NCBI GenBank assembly: GCA_963823495.1
Contig: CAWGLV010000001.1
Coordinates: 434,001-498,000 of the forward strand
Direction of reading: 5' to 3'
DNA length: 64,000 nt
Source of the DNA: DATDAH01 sp963823495
GTDB lineage: Bacteria; Actinomycetota; Acidimicrobiia; Acidimicrobiales; DATDAH01
Below are positions 1-7,993 of this stretch, piece by piece (within the stretch, counting starts at the first letter, position 1; the number at the start of each line of letters is the position of its first letter). The translations under genes and the position numbers were made by a program. The notes beneath the pieces are model-generated. The model was not told where the DNA came from, ran no database searches, and saw only the letters and a list, made by a program, of their open reading frames with translations.

Positions 1-167
1 GTCTCGGTCCTTGTGAGGGGGGTACGGAGCCCACTGTCCGCCCGCTCCGGTCCCGAACACCATCGGCTCATGGTCCTAGGACCTCAGGGACCTCAGGGAC
101 CTCCGGTGCCGACAGGCCGGAGGCCGCCGCGCACCCGGCGCCGGGGCGGCCCCACCTCAGGATCGGG
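1..167. other. non-coding edge
   Basis: No convincing gene lies in these first bases. A short direct repeat (GGACCTCAGG unit, about 2.7 copies, near 78-106) sits downstream of the stop of the cytochrome oxidase gene on the minus strand, followed by a very GC-rich stretch that could fold and end that transcript. Nothing more can be said from the sequence. Confidence 0.4.
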
Positions 168-1875
168 TCACCAGAGGCGGATGCCCTCCGAGACCGAGTT
201 CAGCGGCAGGTAGTGGTAGATGACCTCGCCGTAGACGATCACGATCAGCACCGCGGCGGTCACCACCCACACCCAGATCTGGTCGAAGATCGCCCAGGAG
301 ACCTTGGGCCCGTGGACCACCTCGGTCACGGGCGTCACCTGGACCTCGGTGACCCGGGCCGAGCTGTAGATGGTGCGCAGGATCACCACGAAGAAGAGCA
401 CGGCGCTGACGAACATGATCGTGCCGCCGATCCCGGTCATGGTGTTGGCCAGGGACCAGGAGCTGTGCCCGGGCCCGTCGAGGTAGGTGGCCTCGGCGAT
501 GGCGGTCCGACGGGGCATGCCCGCGAGCCCTCCCTCCATCTGGCCCCGGGAGAAGGTCAGCACGCCGATCATCCACAACCAGGTCTGGGCCACGGCCAAC
601 CGGCGGCCCCACAGCGCACGGCCGGTGAGGTAGGGCACGAACCAGTAGGAGATGGCCATGATCGACAGGGCGACGGCGGTGCCCACCGTGAGGTGGAAGT
701 GGCCGGGGATGTACGCGGTGTTGTGCACCACCACGTTGACCGTGTAGCTGGCGTTGATCAGCCCGCTCATGCCCCCGAGCATGAAGCCCAGGCCGGCGAG
801 CAACTGCCCGGAGACGACCGGGTTGCCCCACGGCAGCTTCTTGATCCACATCAGGCGGCCGGTGCCGCCGTTGGCCCGGGCGCCCATCTCGAGGCCGGCG
901 ACCACGGAGAACAGGGTCACCAGGCTCGGGAAGAAGATGCCGAAGGTCAGCAGCCACTGGATCGTCTTGGACGAGAAGGCGATGCCCGGATCGGTGAACT
1001 GATGGTGCACCCCGACCGGGATCAGCAGCAGGAAGGAGATGAACACCATGCGGGTGAGCCCGTCGCTGTAGAGCTTCCCCCGCCTGCTTGGGCAGCATCA
1101 TGTACCACGACACGTAGATCGGCAGCAGCCAGAAGTACACGATCGGGTGGCCGGTGAACCAGAACAGCACCCGGGTGAACTGCGGGTCGATCGTGGTGGT
1201 GATGCCGAGGGCCCACGGGAGGATGAAGGCCAGCACCTCGATGGCGATGCCCAGTGACGCGATGAACCACATCAGGCTCGTCATCAGGGACACGAACGAG
1301 ATCAGGGGGATGCGCTCGCCGGGGTTGTCCTGGCGCCAGGCCCGCAGCGTGAGCAGCATGTTGGCCAGGACCAGCCAGGTCGAGATCACCAACAGGACCG
1401 CGCCGATGTAGAAGGCCGGGGTGGCCTGCAGGGGCGCGTAGAACGTGAAGAGCACGGTGGCCTTGTTGGCCAGGATCGCCCAGGCCGCCAGGCCGACCCC
1501 GATCCAGGCACACCACATCGACGCCTCCGACAGGGCGCGGCTGGCGAGGGGGCGGTTGAACCCCTTCATCGTGGTGACCGACAGGAAGGCGTTGCTGAAG
1601 CAGAAGGTGAACACCAGCGCCAGGGCGACACCGTGGAGGGTCAGGCCCTGGTAGTAGGTCTCGAGGCCGACGTTCTCGTAGAGGTCCACGTCGAGGCGCT
1701 CGAGGGCCTGCAGCAGGCCCATGAGCGCGCCCAGGGCCAGGCCGACGAGGGCCAGGTACAGGTTCCACTTGACCGGCCGGAAGTCGGCCTGCTCGGCCCC
1801 GGCGATGTCGACCCGCCAGGCGTGGGGGCCGATCGCCGACTGCTCGGTGGACGGGTCCGGTCGGGTCACGGTCAT
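168..1875 (-). pseudogene. cbaA: ba3-type cytochrome c oxidase subunit I, one frameshift
   Basis: This encodes the catalytic heme-copper subunit of a type B (ba3) oxidase, which reduces O2 at the membrane. About 568 residues are expected, close to the Thermus enzyme as I remember it. The 5' frame gives the N-terminal helices through GHPIVYFWLLP (the active-site His region). The reading then breaks in a run of five G (1077-1081) and continues in another frame from KLYSDGLTRMVF through HHQFTDPG (CuB histidines), PGHFHL (heme ligand region) to the stop at 168. Removing one G, or adding two, restores LPKQAG(G)KLYSDG. Without correction the protein ends in unrelated residues. The ATG at 1875 lies 1 nt after the subunit II stop, so the genes form one operon. 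The rest is well conserved, so either a homopolymer sequencing error or a very recent mutation fits. Confidence 0.85.
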
Positions 1876-1876
1876 C

Positions 1877-2350
1877 TCAGGACTCCTCGACGGTGATCAG
1901 ACCGCCCATCGTGTGATGGCCGATGCCGCAGTACTCGTGGCAGATGACCGAGTAGGTGCCGGCCTCGTCGAAGGTCTGGGTGACCTCGGTGACCTGGCCC
2001 GGGATGACCATCGCGTTGAGCTGGGTGTCGGGGACGAGGAAGCCGTGGACCGCATCGGGGGAGGTGATGGTGAAGGTCACCTCGGACCCGACCGGCACGG
2101 TGACCTCGGCGGGCTCCCACTGCCAGGCCCGGGCGATCATGACCACCTCGAAGGTGTTGTCACCGGTCGGGAACACACCCGGCTCGTCGAAGGGCGGCGT
2201 GGTCGTGACCTCCTGGGGGTCCAGGCGCCCGGCGGGGGCCGGGAGGGAGGCGTGACCGCCCACCACCGACACCCCCAGGGCCGCGACCGCGGCCAGCAGG
2301 AACACCCCGCCCAGGGCCATGAAGATCTTCTCGTAACGTTCGATCAGCAT
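1877..2350 (-). CDS. cbaB: cytochrome c oxidase subunit II, ba3 type
   Basis: This is the 157-residue CuA electron-entry subunit of the ba3 oxidase. A single N-terminal membrane helix (about residues 10-31) anchors a cupredoxin domain outside the membrane. The CuA ligands are all visible: H102 in DAVHGF, then C137, E139, C141, H145 and M148 in the CHEYCGIGHHTM segment. It receives electrons from a cytochrome c or a blue copper protein and passes them to subunit I. One N-terminal helix instead of the usual two is typical of the ba3 type, where the short subunit IIa supplies the second. It lies between subunit IIa (7 nt upstream) and subunit I (1 nt downstream) and is intact, unlike two of its neighbours. 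Confidence 0.93.
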   Translation of the reverse strand: MLIERYEKIFMALGGVFLLAAVAALGVSVVGGHASLPAPAGRLDPQEVTTTPPFDEPGVFPTGDNTFEVVMIARAWQWEPAEVTVPVGSEVTFTITSPDAVHGFLVPDTQLNAMVIPGQVTEVTQTFDEAGTYSVICHEYCGIGHHTMGGLITVEES

Positions 2351-2357
2351 CGCTCGA

Positions 2358-2507
2358 TCAGCCTCTCTCCAGCAGGACCACGTAGGTGAACACCCACACC
2401 GCGACGGTCACCAACAGGAAGATGAGCGCGATGAGCAACGTCCCCGTGGGTTGGTGCTCCTCGGCCGCCTCGCCCGGGGCGACGGCGGCCTCGTCCTCGG
2501 CGCTCAC
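2358..2507 (-). CDS. cbaD: cytochrome c oxidase subunit IIa (short)
   Basis: This is a 49-residue single-helix protein. The C-terminal 30 residues, starting PTGTLLIALIFLL and ending VLLERG, resemble the 34-residue Thermus subunit IIa (PKGALAVILVL... FFARG) in length, polarity and ending. It supplies the helix missing from ba3 subunit II. The GTG start at 2507 overlaps the stop of the upstream cupredoxin gene in a GTGA junction, so it is probably translated by coupling. The hydrophilic 19-residue N-terminus (SAEDEAAVAPGEAAEEHQ) is longer than in Thermus. Confidence 0.8.
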   Translation of the reverse strand: MSAEDEAAVAPGEAAEEHQPTGTLLIALIFLLVTVAVWVFTYVVLLERG

Positions 2508-3005
2508 TGGACGGCCAGCGAGCCGACCATGCCGCTGTCGAAGTGGCCGGGCACGGTGCAGATGATCTGGTAGGTGCCGGCCTCGTCGATCGTCGAGGGT
2601 CGCTTCGGCGCTCTCCCCGGGCTCGGTGTCGGGCACCTCGGCCAGGACCAGGTCGTCGCTGAAGTCCCCCTCGGCGGCGATCTCCTCGCTGAGCACGGTC
2701 CAGTTGTGGGCGACCCCACCCTCGTTCTGGAGGGTGACGGGCACCTCGGCCCCGGCGGCCACGGTCGCGTCCGGGGGATCGAAGGCGAACTCGGTCGCCG
2801 CGATGGTCAACGCATCGGACGGGCCGTCGGCGGTCGCTCCGCCACCGCCACCCTCATCGCCGCTGGCCATGACCACGGCGATGAAGCCGAGCACCAGGCC
2901 GAGCACGGCGACCACGGTCACCACGGCCAGCCAGGCCGCTTGGCCTTGGCCGAACAGGAGTGGGGCGGACACGTCGTCGCGCTCGACCTTCTCGGTCTCG
3001 TTCAT
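2504..3005 (-). pseudogene. membrane-anchored cupredoxin, frameshifted by a 7-bp duplication
   Basis: This is the first gene of the oxidase operon. From the ATG at 3005 (GGAGGG ribosome site 8 nt upstream) it reads a short cytosolic tail, one membrane helix (about residues 23-48), a Gly-rich linker and a cupredoxin domain with the His ligand in HNWTV. The frame is lost at 2583-2596, where TCGTCGA occurs twice in tandem. Removing one copy restores TLDEAGTYQIICTVPGHFDSGM, which holds the Cys-His-Met type 1 copper ligands, and a 164-residue protein. As written, the copper site is lost. Its likely role, from its place in the operon, is electron donor to the CuA subunit. A plastocyanin-like or nitrosocyanin-like role cannot be separated from the sequence. 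Confidence 0.8.
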
Positions 3006-3160
3006 GGGTGGGAGTCCCTCCTCGAAGCAATCGGACAATCCTCGCCGATGCACCGGGCGGCGCAGCAGGGCCGAAGGTCCCGGCTTCGAGCGGCCCGACG
3101 TCCACCCGGTCGGCGTCCGAACCAGGAATAGCCCATGGGCGGATGCCGTTCCAAGCGACG

Positions 3161-3679
3161 ATGCCCGTCACCCGCATGAACCACGCCGTGCTCTACGTTC
3201 GGGACGCCCAGCAGTCCGCCGCCTTCTACGAGGAGGTGCTGGGCTTCCGGCGGATCGGCATGGCCGAGGGCTTCGACAAGGCCGTGTTCCTCCAAGCCCC
3301 GGGTTCGACCAACGACCACGACCTCGGCCTCTTCACCGTCGGCGATTCCGCCGCGCCCTCGGCGGCCGGGCGCCAGAGCGTCGGCCTCTACCACTTGGCC
3401 TGGGAGGTCGACACCCTCGCCGAGCTGGAGCGCCTCGCCGGCCTGCTGTCCGAACGGGGTGCCCTGGTCGGGGCCAGCGACCACGGCACGACCAAGGCCC
3501 TCTACGCCCACGACCCCGACGGGATCGAGTTCGAGGTCTGCTGGTTGGTGCCCGCCGATCTCATCGACGCCAAAGCCCTCGAAGCCCGGTCCCGCATCGG
3601 CCCGCTGGACATCGAAGCCGAAAAGCGTCGCTACGGGCCCGAGACCCGCGGTGGGGTCGGGGTGTCGGTCCCGGCGTGA
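3161..3679 (+). CDS. VOC family (glyoxalase/extradiol dioxygenase-like) protein
   Basis: This 172-residue protein has the paired beta-alpha-beta-beta-beta modules of the vicinal oxygen chelate superfamily. It opens with NHAVLYVRD, followed by AAFYEEVLGFRR, a second module starting YHLAWEVD, and the closing HDPDGIEFEVCW. The residues usually binding the metal are present: H8, the H of YHLAW and the second E of IEFEVCW. Substrate cannot be told, because the family includes glyoxalases, dioxygenases and resistance proteins. I chose the ATG at 3161 because homology begins just after it; an in-frame ATG at 3143 is possible. It is transcribed away from the oxidase operon across a 155-nt gap. Confidence 0.85.
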   Translation: MPVTRMNHAVLYVRDAQQSAAFYEEVLGFRRIGMAEGFDKAVFLQAPGSTNDHDLGLFTVGDSAAPSAAGRQSVGLYHLAWEVDTLAELERLAGLLSERGALVGASDHGTTKALYAHDPDGIEFEVCWLVPADLIDAKALEARSRIGPLDIEAEKRRYGPETRGGVGVSVPA

Positions 3680-3726
3680 GCGAGAGGGGACGAGTCGCCG
3701 ACGGCTCGCTACCATCGTCTGCTTCA

Positions 3727-3817
3727 GGAGAGGTGCCGGAGTCTGGCTGATCGGGGCGCCCTGCTAAGGCGTTAGTGGCCGCAAGGTTGCTCGTGGGTTC
3801 AAATCCCACCCTCTCCG
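3727..3817 (+). tRNA. tRNA-Ser(GCT)
   Basis: The acceptor stem GGAGAGG pairs with CCTCTCC. The anticodon loop CTGCTAA carries GCT on the stem GCGCC/GGCGT. A long variable arm of the serine type follows (about TTAGTGGCCGCAAGGTTGCTC), then the T arm GTGGG-TTCAAAT-CCCAC. CCA is not encoded. It reads serine AGC/AGU codons. Confidence 0.95.
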
Positions 3818-4164
3818 CTCTTGCCGATGTCGTGACCCATGGCACCGGCCTCTCCGCTGCATTCGGGGGGAAACCGACGTCCTGGGATTCAGCCGCGTCC
3901 GCGGCCAAGGGCCAGGAGGCCGATGTAGGCGAATCAGCCTCGATGGGTGGACGTCACGGTCCCTCTCGGCGGCGATGGCCCGCAGCGACGCCACGTCATC
4001 CGGATCGCATCGACCGACCTGGGGACTCGACCTCGTTGGGTCCCGGTCGTCGGTCCCCGGGACCACCGCGCCGGCGAGGCGCTTGCCTCTTCGCTTCCTG
4101 GGCTCCTAGTGTTGCATTTGCATTACGAACGACATGAATCAGCAACAAGGACGGGAATCCGGCC
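3818..4164. other. intergenic region upstream of the Rpf-like gene
   Basis: No gene is supported here. The first 125 nt after the tRNA carry pieces reminiscent of a c-di-AMP (ydaO/yuaA) riboswitch: TTGCCGATG near 3822, GGGGGGAAACCGA near 3867 and GTAGGCGAA near 3925. The conserved block between the last two is missing, so this is only a weak candidate. A perfect 8-bp hairpin GGTCCCGG/CCGGGACC spans 4039-4064. A less GC-rich stretch with TTGCAT lies about 50 nt upstream of the lipoprotein start and may hold its promoter. Confidence 0.35.
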
Positions 4165-4563
4165 GTGAAGGCGACGAAACGTGTTCGACGAGCTCTGCTG
4201 AGTGGGCTGGTGGCCCTCGTGGCGGTGGTCGGCCTCAGCGCCTGTACGCCTGAGGAGATCGAGGCCTACCTGGCGGTCACCGAGCGGCACCACGACGTGC
4301 TGACCTGGGACCAGTTGAAGCAGCTCCGGGATTGCGAGTCCGGTGACGACTACTCGGCCATCGGTGGTGGTGGTCGCTACCGCGGTGCCTACCAGTTCCG
4401 ACGGTCGACCTGGAACGGGCTGTCGCGCCGTTGGTACCCGTGGCTCGAGGGTCAGGACCCGGCCCGGACCGAGACCTGGTGGCAGGACGCCATGGCCCGG
4501 GCGCTGTGGTCCGAGTCGGGCAGCAGCCCGTGGCCGCACTGCGGCCGCCAGGTGGCGGCCTGA
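4165..4563 (+). CDS. Rpf-like transglycosylase-domain lipoprotein
   Basis: This 132-residue exported protein has a basic N-terminus, a hydrophobic signal segment and a lipobox LSAC with C27, so it should be lipid-anchored outside the membrane. After a short linker the domain LRDCESGDDYSAIGGGG through YRGAYQFRRSTW matches the resuscitation-promoting-factor / transglycosylase-like fold, with E58 in the position of the catalytic glutamate. The domain would cut peptidoglycan glycan strands during growth or revival. It is shorter than most Rpf proteins and has no LysM or G5 domain. The 3' end is convergent with a polyphosphate kinase gene, with only 9 nt between stops. Confidence 0.85.
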   Translation: MKATKRVRRALLSGLVALVAVVGLSACTPEEIEAYLAVTERHHDVLTWDQLKQLRDCESGDDYSAIGGGGRYRGAYQFRRSTWNGLSRRWYPWLEGQDPARTETWWQDAMARALWSESGSSPWPHCGRQVAA

Positions 4564-4577
4564 GCCTCCGGCTCAGG
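4559..4577. terminator. bidirectional hairpin over two convergent stops
   Basis: CCTGAGCC-TCC-GGCTCAGG is a perfect 8-bp stem with a 3-nt loop. It overlaps the stop codons of both the Rpf-like gene and the facing PPK2 gene, so it can serve both transcripts. No U-tract follows, which is common in GC-rich actinobacteria. Confidence 0.6.
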
Positions 4578-5463
4578 AGGTGAACTTGCCGCCCCGGATG
4601 CGTTCGGCCTCCATGAGGGTCAGCTCCTGGGCACCGGAGAGCACCACGGCGGGGTCGGGCACGAAGTCGAGGTCCGGAGCCCGGTCGTCGTAGTCGACGG
4701 CGTTGAGCATCACCCGCATGGCGTTGAGCCGGGCCTGGTGCTTGTTCTCCGAGCGGATCACCGTCCAGGGCGCCTCGGAGGTGCTGGTGCGCTTGAGCAT
4801 GCGGTACTTCATGTCGGTGAAGTCGTCCCAGTGCTCCTGGGCCTGCACGTCGATCTCACTCAGCTTCCACTCCCGCAGCGGATCGTCCCGCCGACGGTCG
4901 AACCGGCGCTTCTGCTCCTCCTTGTTCACCGAGAAGTAGAGCTTCACCAGGGTCGTGCCGGTGCGGACCAGGTCCTTCTCGAAGCCGACCACCCCCCGCA
5001 TGAAGTCCTTGTACTCCTGGTCGCTGCAGAACCCGAAGACGGCCTCCACCATCGCCCGGTTGTACCAACTGCGGTCGAACAGGACCATCTCCCCGCCGGT
5101 CGGGAACTGGGCGACGTAGCGCTGGTAGTACCACTGGGTGCGCTGCTCCTCGGTGGGCTTGCCGAGGGCGACGACCCGGTAGTGCTTCTCGTTCATGTAG
5201 CGGGTCACCCGGCGGATGGTCCCGCCCTTGCCCGCGGCGTCCCGGCCCTCGAAGAGCACGATCATCCGCCGGTCGTGGGCCTCGAGGTGGCGCTGCAGCT
5301 TGAGCAGCTCCACCTGGAACGGCTTGAGGGACTCCTCCCGCCGCCGCTTGCGCACCGCGGACTTGGCCTCGTCCCGCAGGGCCACCACCTCCAACTGCAG
5401 GGCGGCGTAGGCGTCCGGGCCGGGGCCGTCGGACAACGGGTCGCTGACGGGCTCAAGGGACAT
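4573..5463 (-). CDS. ppk2: polyphosphate kinase 2 (PPK2)
   Basis: This 296-residue cytosolic kinase transfers phosphate between polyphosphate and nucleotides. Walker A is GRDAAGKGG at residues 73-81, and the Walker B/lid region LFDRSWYNR follows, with WYYQRYV between them. The length and the charged N-terminal helix fit single-domain PPK2 of about 300 residues. The ATG at 5463 has AGGAG upstream, and its first bases overlap the last 11 nt of the upstream glutamate-synthase-like gene, so the two are probably co-transcribed. A second PPK2 gene starts on the opposite strand at 7094. Whether this one makes NTP or NDP is not visible from motifs alone. Confidence 0.93.
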   Translation of the reverse strand: MSLEPVSDPLSDGPGPDAYAALQLEVVALRDEAKSAVRKRRREESLKPFQVELLKLQRHLEAHDRRMIVLFEGRDAAGKGGTIRRVTRYMNEKHYRVVALGKPTEEQRTQWYYQRYVAQFPTGGEMVLFDRSWYNRAMVEAVFGFCSDQEYKDFMRGVVGFEKDLVRTGTTLVKLYFSVNKEEQKRRFDRRRDDPLREWKLSEIDVQAQEHWDDFTDMKYRMLKRTSTSEAPWTVIRSENKHQARLNAMRVMLNAVDYDDRAPDLDFVPDPAVVLSGAQELTLMEAERIRGGKFTS

Positions 5464-6981
5464 GGAGGGGCTCCTGGAGGGTCGAGAAGGCGGTCTGGTC
5501 GGCCGGGGAGGGGACACCCCACCCCGGCTCGTAGCCGAAGACCTTGCGGGCAGGAACACTACGGCGGCCGTGGTCGACCATCTCGAAGCAGTCGAGATCG
5601 ACCAGGCCGGGATGGGAACGGCCGCAGACGCCGGCCAGACGGGCCAGCTCCGATCGGAGGGCGATCAGGTAGGCGGCGGCCCGGTCGGCTTTGAGGTCGG
5701 GGTCCAGCCCTCCGGTCAGCCAGGCCGACTGGGTGGCGACCCCGGTGGGACAGCGACCGGTGTGGCAACGCTGGGCCTGGATGCAGCCGATGGCGAGCAT
5801 CGCCTCGCGACCGACGTTGACCAGGTCACAACCGAGGCCGACGGCCAGCAGGGCCGAGTCGGGCAGGCCCAGCTTGCCGGAGCCGACGAAGACCAGGTCC
5901 TCGTGCAGGCCCCGCTCGGCGAAGGTCCGGTAGACGCGAGGGAAGGCGGCCCGGAAGGGCAGGGCGACGTGGTCGGCGAACACGAACGGGGCGGCCCCGG
6001 TGCCGCCCTCGCCCCCGTCGATGGTGACGAAGTCGGGACCGGCGCCCATCGGGTGACCATGCGGTCCGCGAGGTCCTCCCAGAACGGCTGCTCGCCGACC
6101 GCGGACTTGATGCCGACCGGGAGGCCGGTGGCGTCGGCCAGGGTCTCGACGAAGTCGATGAGGCCGTCGACGTCGCCGAAGGCCCGGTGGCGGGGGGGGC
6201 TCAGGCAGTCCTCGCCGACGGGCACACCTCTGATCGCGGCGATCTCCGGGGTGACCTTCACGCCCGGGACGACACCGCCGAGACCGGCCTTGGCGCCCTG
6301 GGACAACTTGACCTCGATGGCCCGGACCGGCGCGGAAGCGACCTGGTCGACCGCCCGGGCCAGGTCGAAGTCGCCCGCTTCGTCACGGCAGCCGAAGTAG
6401 CCGGTGCCGATCTGCCAGACGAGCTCGCCGCCGTGGCGGTGGTGCTCGGAGATCCCGCCCTCTCCCGTGACCTGCAGGCACCCGGCGATGGCCGCACCGC
6501 GGTTGAGCGCCTCGACGGCCGGGCCGCTGAGCGAGCCGAAGCTCATGGCCGAGATGTTGACGACCGACGCCGGTCGGAAGGCCTTCGCCCGCCCGTGCGT
6601 GGCCCCGAGGACCTTGGCCGCCGGCACCGGTGTGCCCCTGGGCGCGGGCGGGATGGGGAAGGCCGCGTGCTTGATGATCAGGTACTCCTCGGCCAGCTCG
6701 AGGTTGTTGTCGCTGCCGAAGCCCGAGAGGTTGTTCTCCTCCTTCGAGGACGTGTAGATCCAGCGCCGCTGGTCCCGGTTGAAGGGTCGTTCCTGGTCGT
6801 TGTCGGTGACGATGTACTGACGCAACTCCGGCCCGATGGCCTCCAACCAGAAGCGGAGGTGACCCACCACCGGGAAGTTGCGCAGGATGCTGTGCCGGCG
6901 CTGGCGCAGGTCGCGGACGGCCAGCGTGGCCAGGCCCCCGGCCGCCGCGGCGGCCACCATCCGTCCTCGCCAGGTGCGCAT
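5453..6981 (-). pseudogene. FMN-binding glutamate-synthase-family protein, one frameshift
   Basis: About 509 residues are expected. An N-terminal hydrophobic helix (about residues 9-22) precedes a glutamate-synthase-type FMN barrel. Visible pieces are NISAMSFGSLSGPAVEALN, QVTGEGGISEHH, EVKLSQGAKAGLGG, TIDGGEGGTGAAP and, near the end, CIQAQRCHTGRCPTGVATQ, the cysteine cluster that holds 3Fe-4S in this family. The frame breaks near 6050 between DRMVTR and MGAGPDFVTI; adding one base restores it. No glutaminase domain is present, so it is a stand-alone synthase-like domain of uncertain substrate. An upstream ATG at 6999 is also possible. It lies between two PPK2 genes, one co-directional and one divergent. 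Confidence 0.85.
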
Positions 6982-7093
6982 CCCACCAGTGTCCCGCATC
7001 GCTGAACCCCGGGAACTGGGCCGAAGGACCCGTTTCCGCGGGACCTCGGAAGGGACGGCGTTTGCATCTCGGCCCCGCAGCGTGTGCACTCCG

Positions 7094-7885
7094 GTGGTGA
7101 GCAACGGCAAGAAGAAGCTGCCCAAGTCCATCTACGAGCCGGAGTTGGCCCGACTCCAGCGCGAGCTGGTGAAGCTCCAGGAATGGGTCGCCCACGAAGG
7201 GCTCAAGGTCTGTGTGCTGTTCGAGGGCCGCGACGCCGCGGGCAAGGGGGGCACCATCAAGCGGATCGTGGAGCGGACCAATCCCCGCATCGTGCGGGTC
7301 GTGGCCCTGCCCAAGCCCACCGAGCGCGAACTGACCCAGTGGTACTTCCAGCGCTACGTCGAAGAGCTGCCGGCGGCGGGGGAGATCGTCCTCTTCGACC
7401 GCTCCTGGTACAACCGCAGCGGCGTGGAGCGGGTCATGGGCTTCTGCACCGAGGAGGAGCACACCGAGTTCCTGCGGTCCTGCCCGGAGTTCGAGATGAT
7501 GCTGATCCGCTCGGGGATCATCCTGGTCAAGTACTGGTTCTCGGTGAGTGACGAGGAACAGGAGCGCCGCTTCCAGGCCCGCATCGACAACCCGGACAAG
7601 CGGTGGAAGCTGAGCCCCATGGACCTGCAGTCCCGGGCCCGCTGGGCCGACTACTCCCGGGCCAAGGACGAGACGTTCCGCTACACCGACACCCGCCAGT
7701 CGCCCTGGTGGGTGGTGGACGCCAACGACAAGCGCCGGGCCCGGCTGAACTGCATCGCCCACCTGCTCGACCAGGTGCCCTACAAGGACCTCGACGACGA
7801 CGCCCTCGAACTGCCTCCCCGCCAGGAGGACGACTACGTCCGTCCCCCGCTCGACGAGCAGACCTTCGTCCCCGCCCGCTACTGA
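7094..7885 (+). CDS. ppk2: polyphosphate kinase 2 (PPK2), second copy
   Basis: This 263-residue PPK2 has Walker A GRDAAGKGG at 45-53, then WYFQRYVEELP and LFDRSWYNRSG, and ends in an acidic tail. It is a clear paralogue of the protein encoded at 4573-5463 but differs along its whole length, so the two are not a recent duplication and may have different nucleotide preferences. No good Shine-Dalgarno is seen. Two adjacent GTG codons at 7094 and 7097 match the family N-terminus, and a further GTG lies at 7082. It is divergent from the glutamate-synthase-like gene with about 110 nt between starts. Confidence 0.9.
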   Translation: MVSNGKKKLPKSIYEPELARLQRELVKLQEWVAHEGLKVCVLFEGRDAAGKGGTIKRIVERTNPRIVRVVALPKPTERELTQWYFQRYVEELPAAGEIVLFDRSWYNRSGVERVMGFCTEEEHTEFLRSCPEFEMMLIRSGIILVKYWFSVSDEEQERRFQARIDNPDKRWKLSPMDLQSRARWADYSRAKDETFRYTDTRQSPWWVVDANDKRRARLNCIAHLLDQVPYKDLDDDALELPPRQEDDYVRPPLDEQTFVPARY

Positions 7886-7918
7886 CCCGTCCGACCAGCC
7901 CCACCCCGGTCCGAAATT

Positions 7919-7955
7919 GCGTCGACTGGTCACGCCTGGGATGACCAGTCGACGC
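7919..7955. terminator. 14-bp perfect inverted repeat
   Basis: GCGTCGACTGGTCA and TGACCAGTCGACGC flank a 9-nt loop, 34 nt after the PPK2 stop and 39 nt before the acyl-CoA dehydrogenase-like start. The position suits a terminator for the kinase gene. The length and perfection of the dyad also suit an operator for the downstream gene. Confidence 0.5.
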
Positions 7956-7993
7956 CAGAAGCAGGTGACGACCACCCGTCGTAGGGTCATCGC

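Noticed and set aside
157..1078. The 572-residue reading of the oxidase subunit I gene without a frameshift.
   Set aside because: After LPKQAG it becomes Arg/His/Pro-rich, while the true membrane protein continues in the neighbouring frame.
213..1157. Long open frames antisense to real genes throughout the window, for example 213-1157, 9562-11442 and 45104-47896.
   Set aside because: They have the Gly/Arg/His/Pro-rich make-up of GC-rich shadow frames, no family resemblance, and lie over well-supported genes.
3764..4066. Minus-strand open frame over the tRNA-Ser and its downstream region, partly resembling coding sequence (DPDDVASLRAIAAERDRDV).
   Set aside because: It crosses the tRNA, has no ribosome site and its remaining residues are Arg/Pro-rich shadow sequence.
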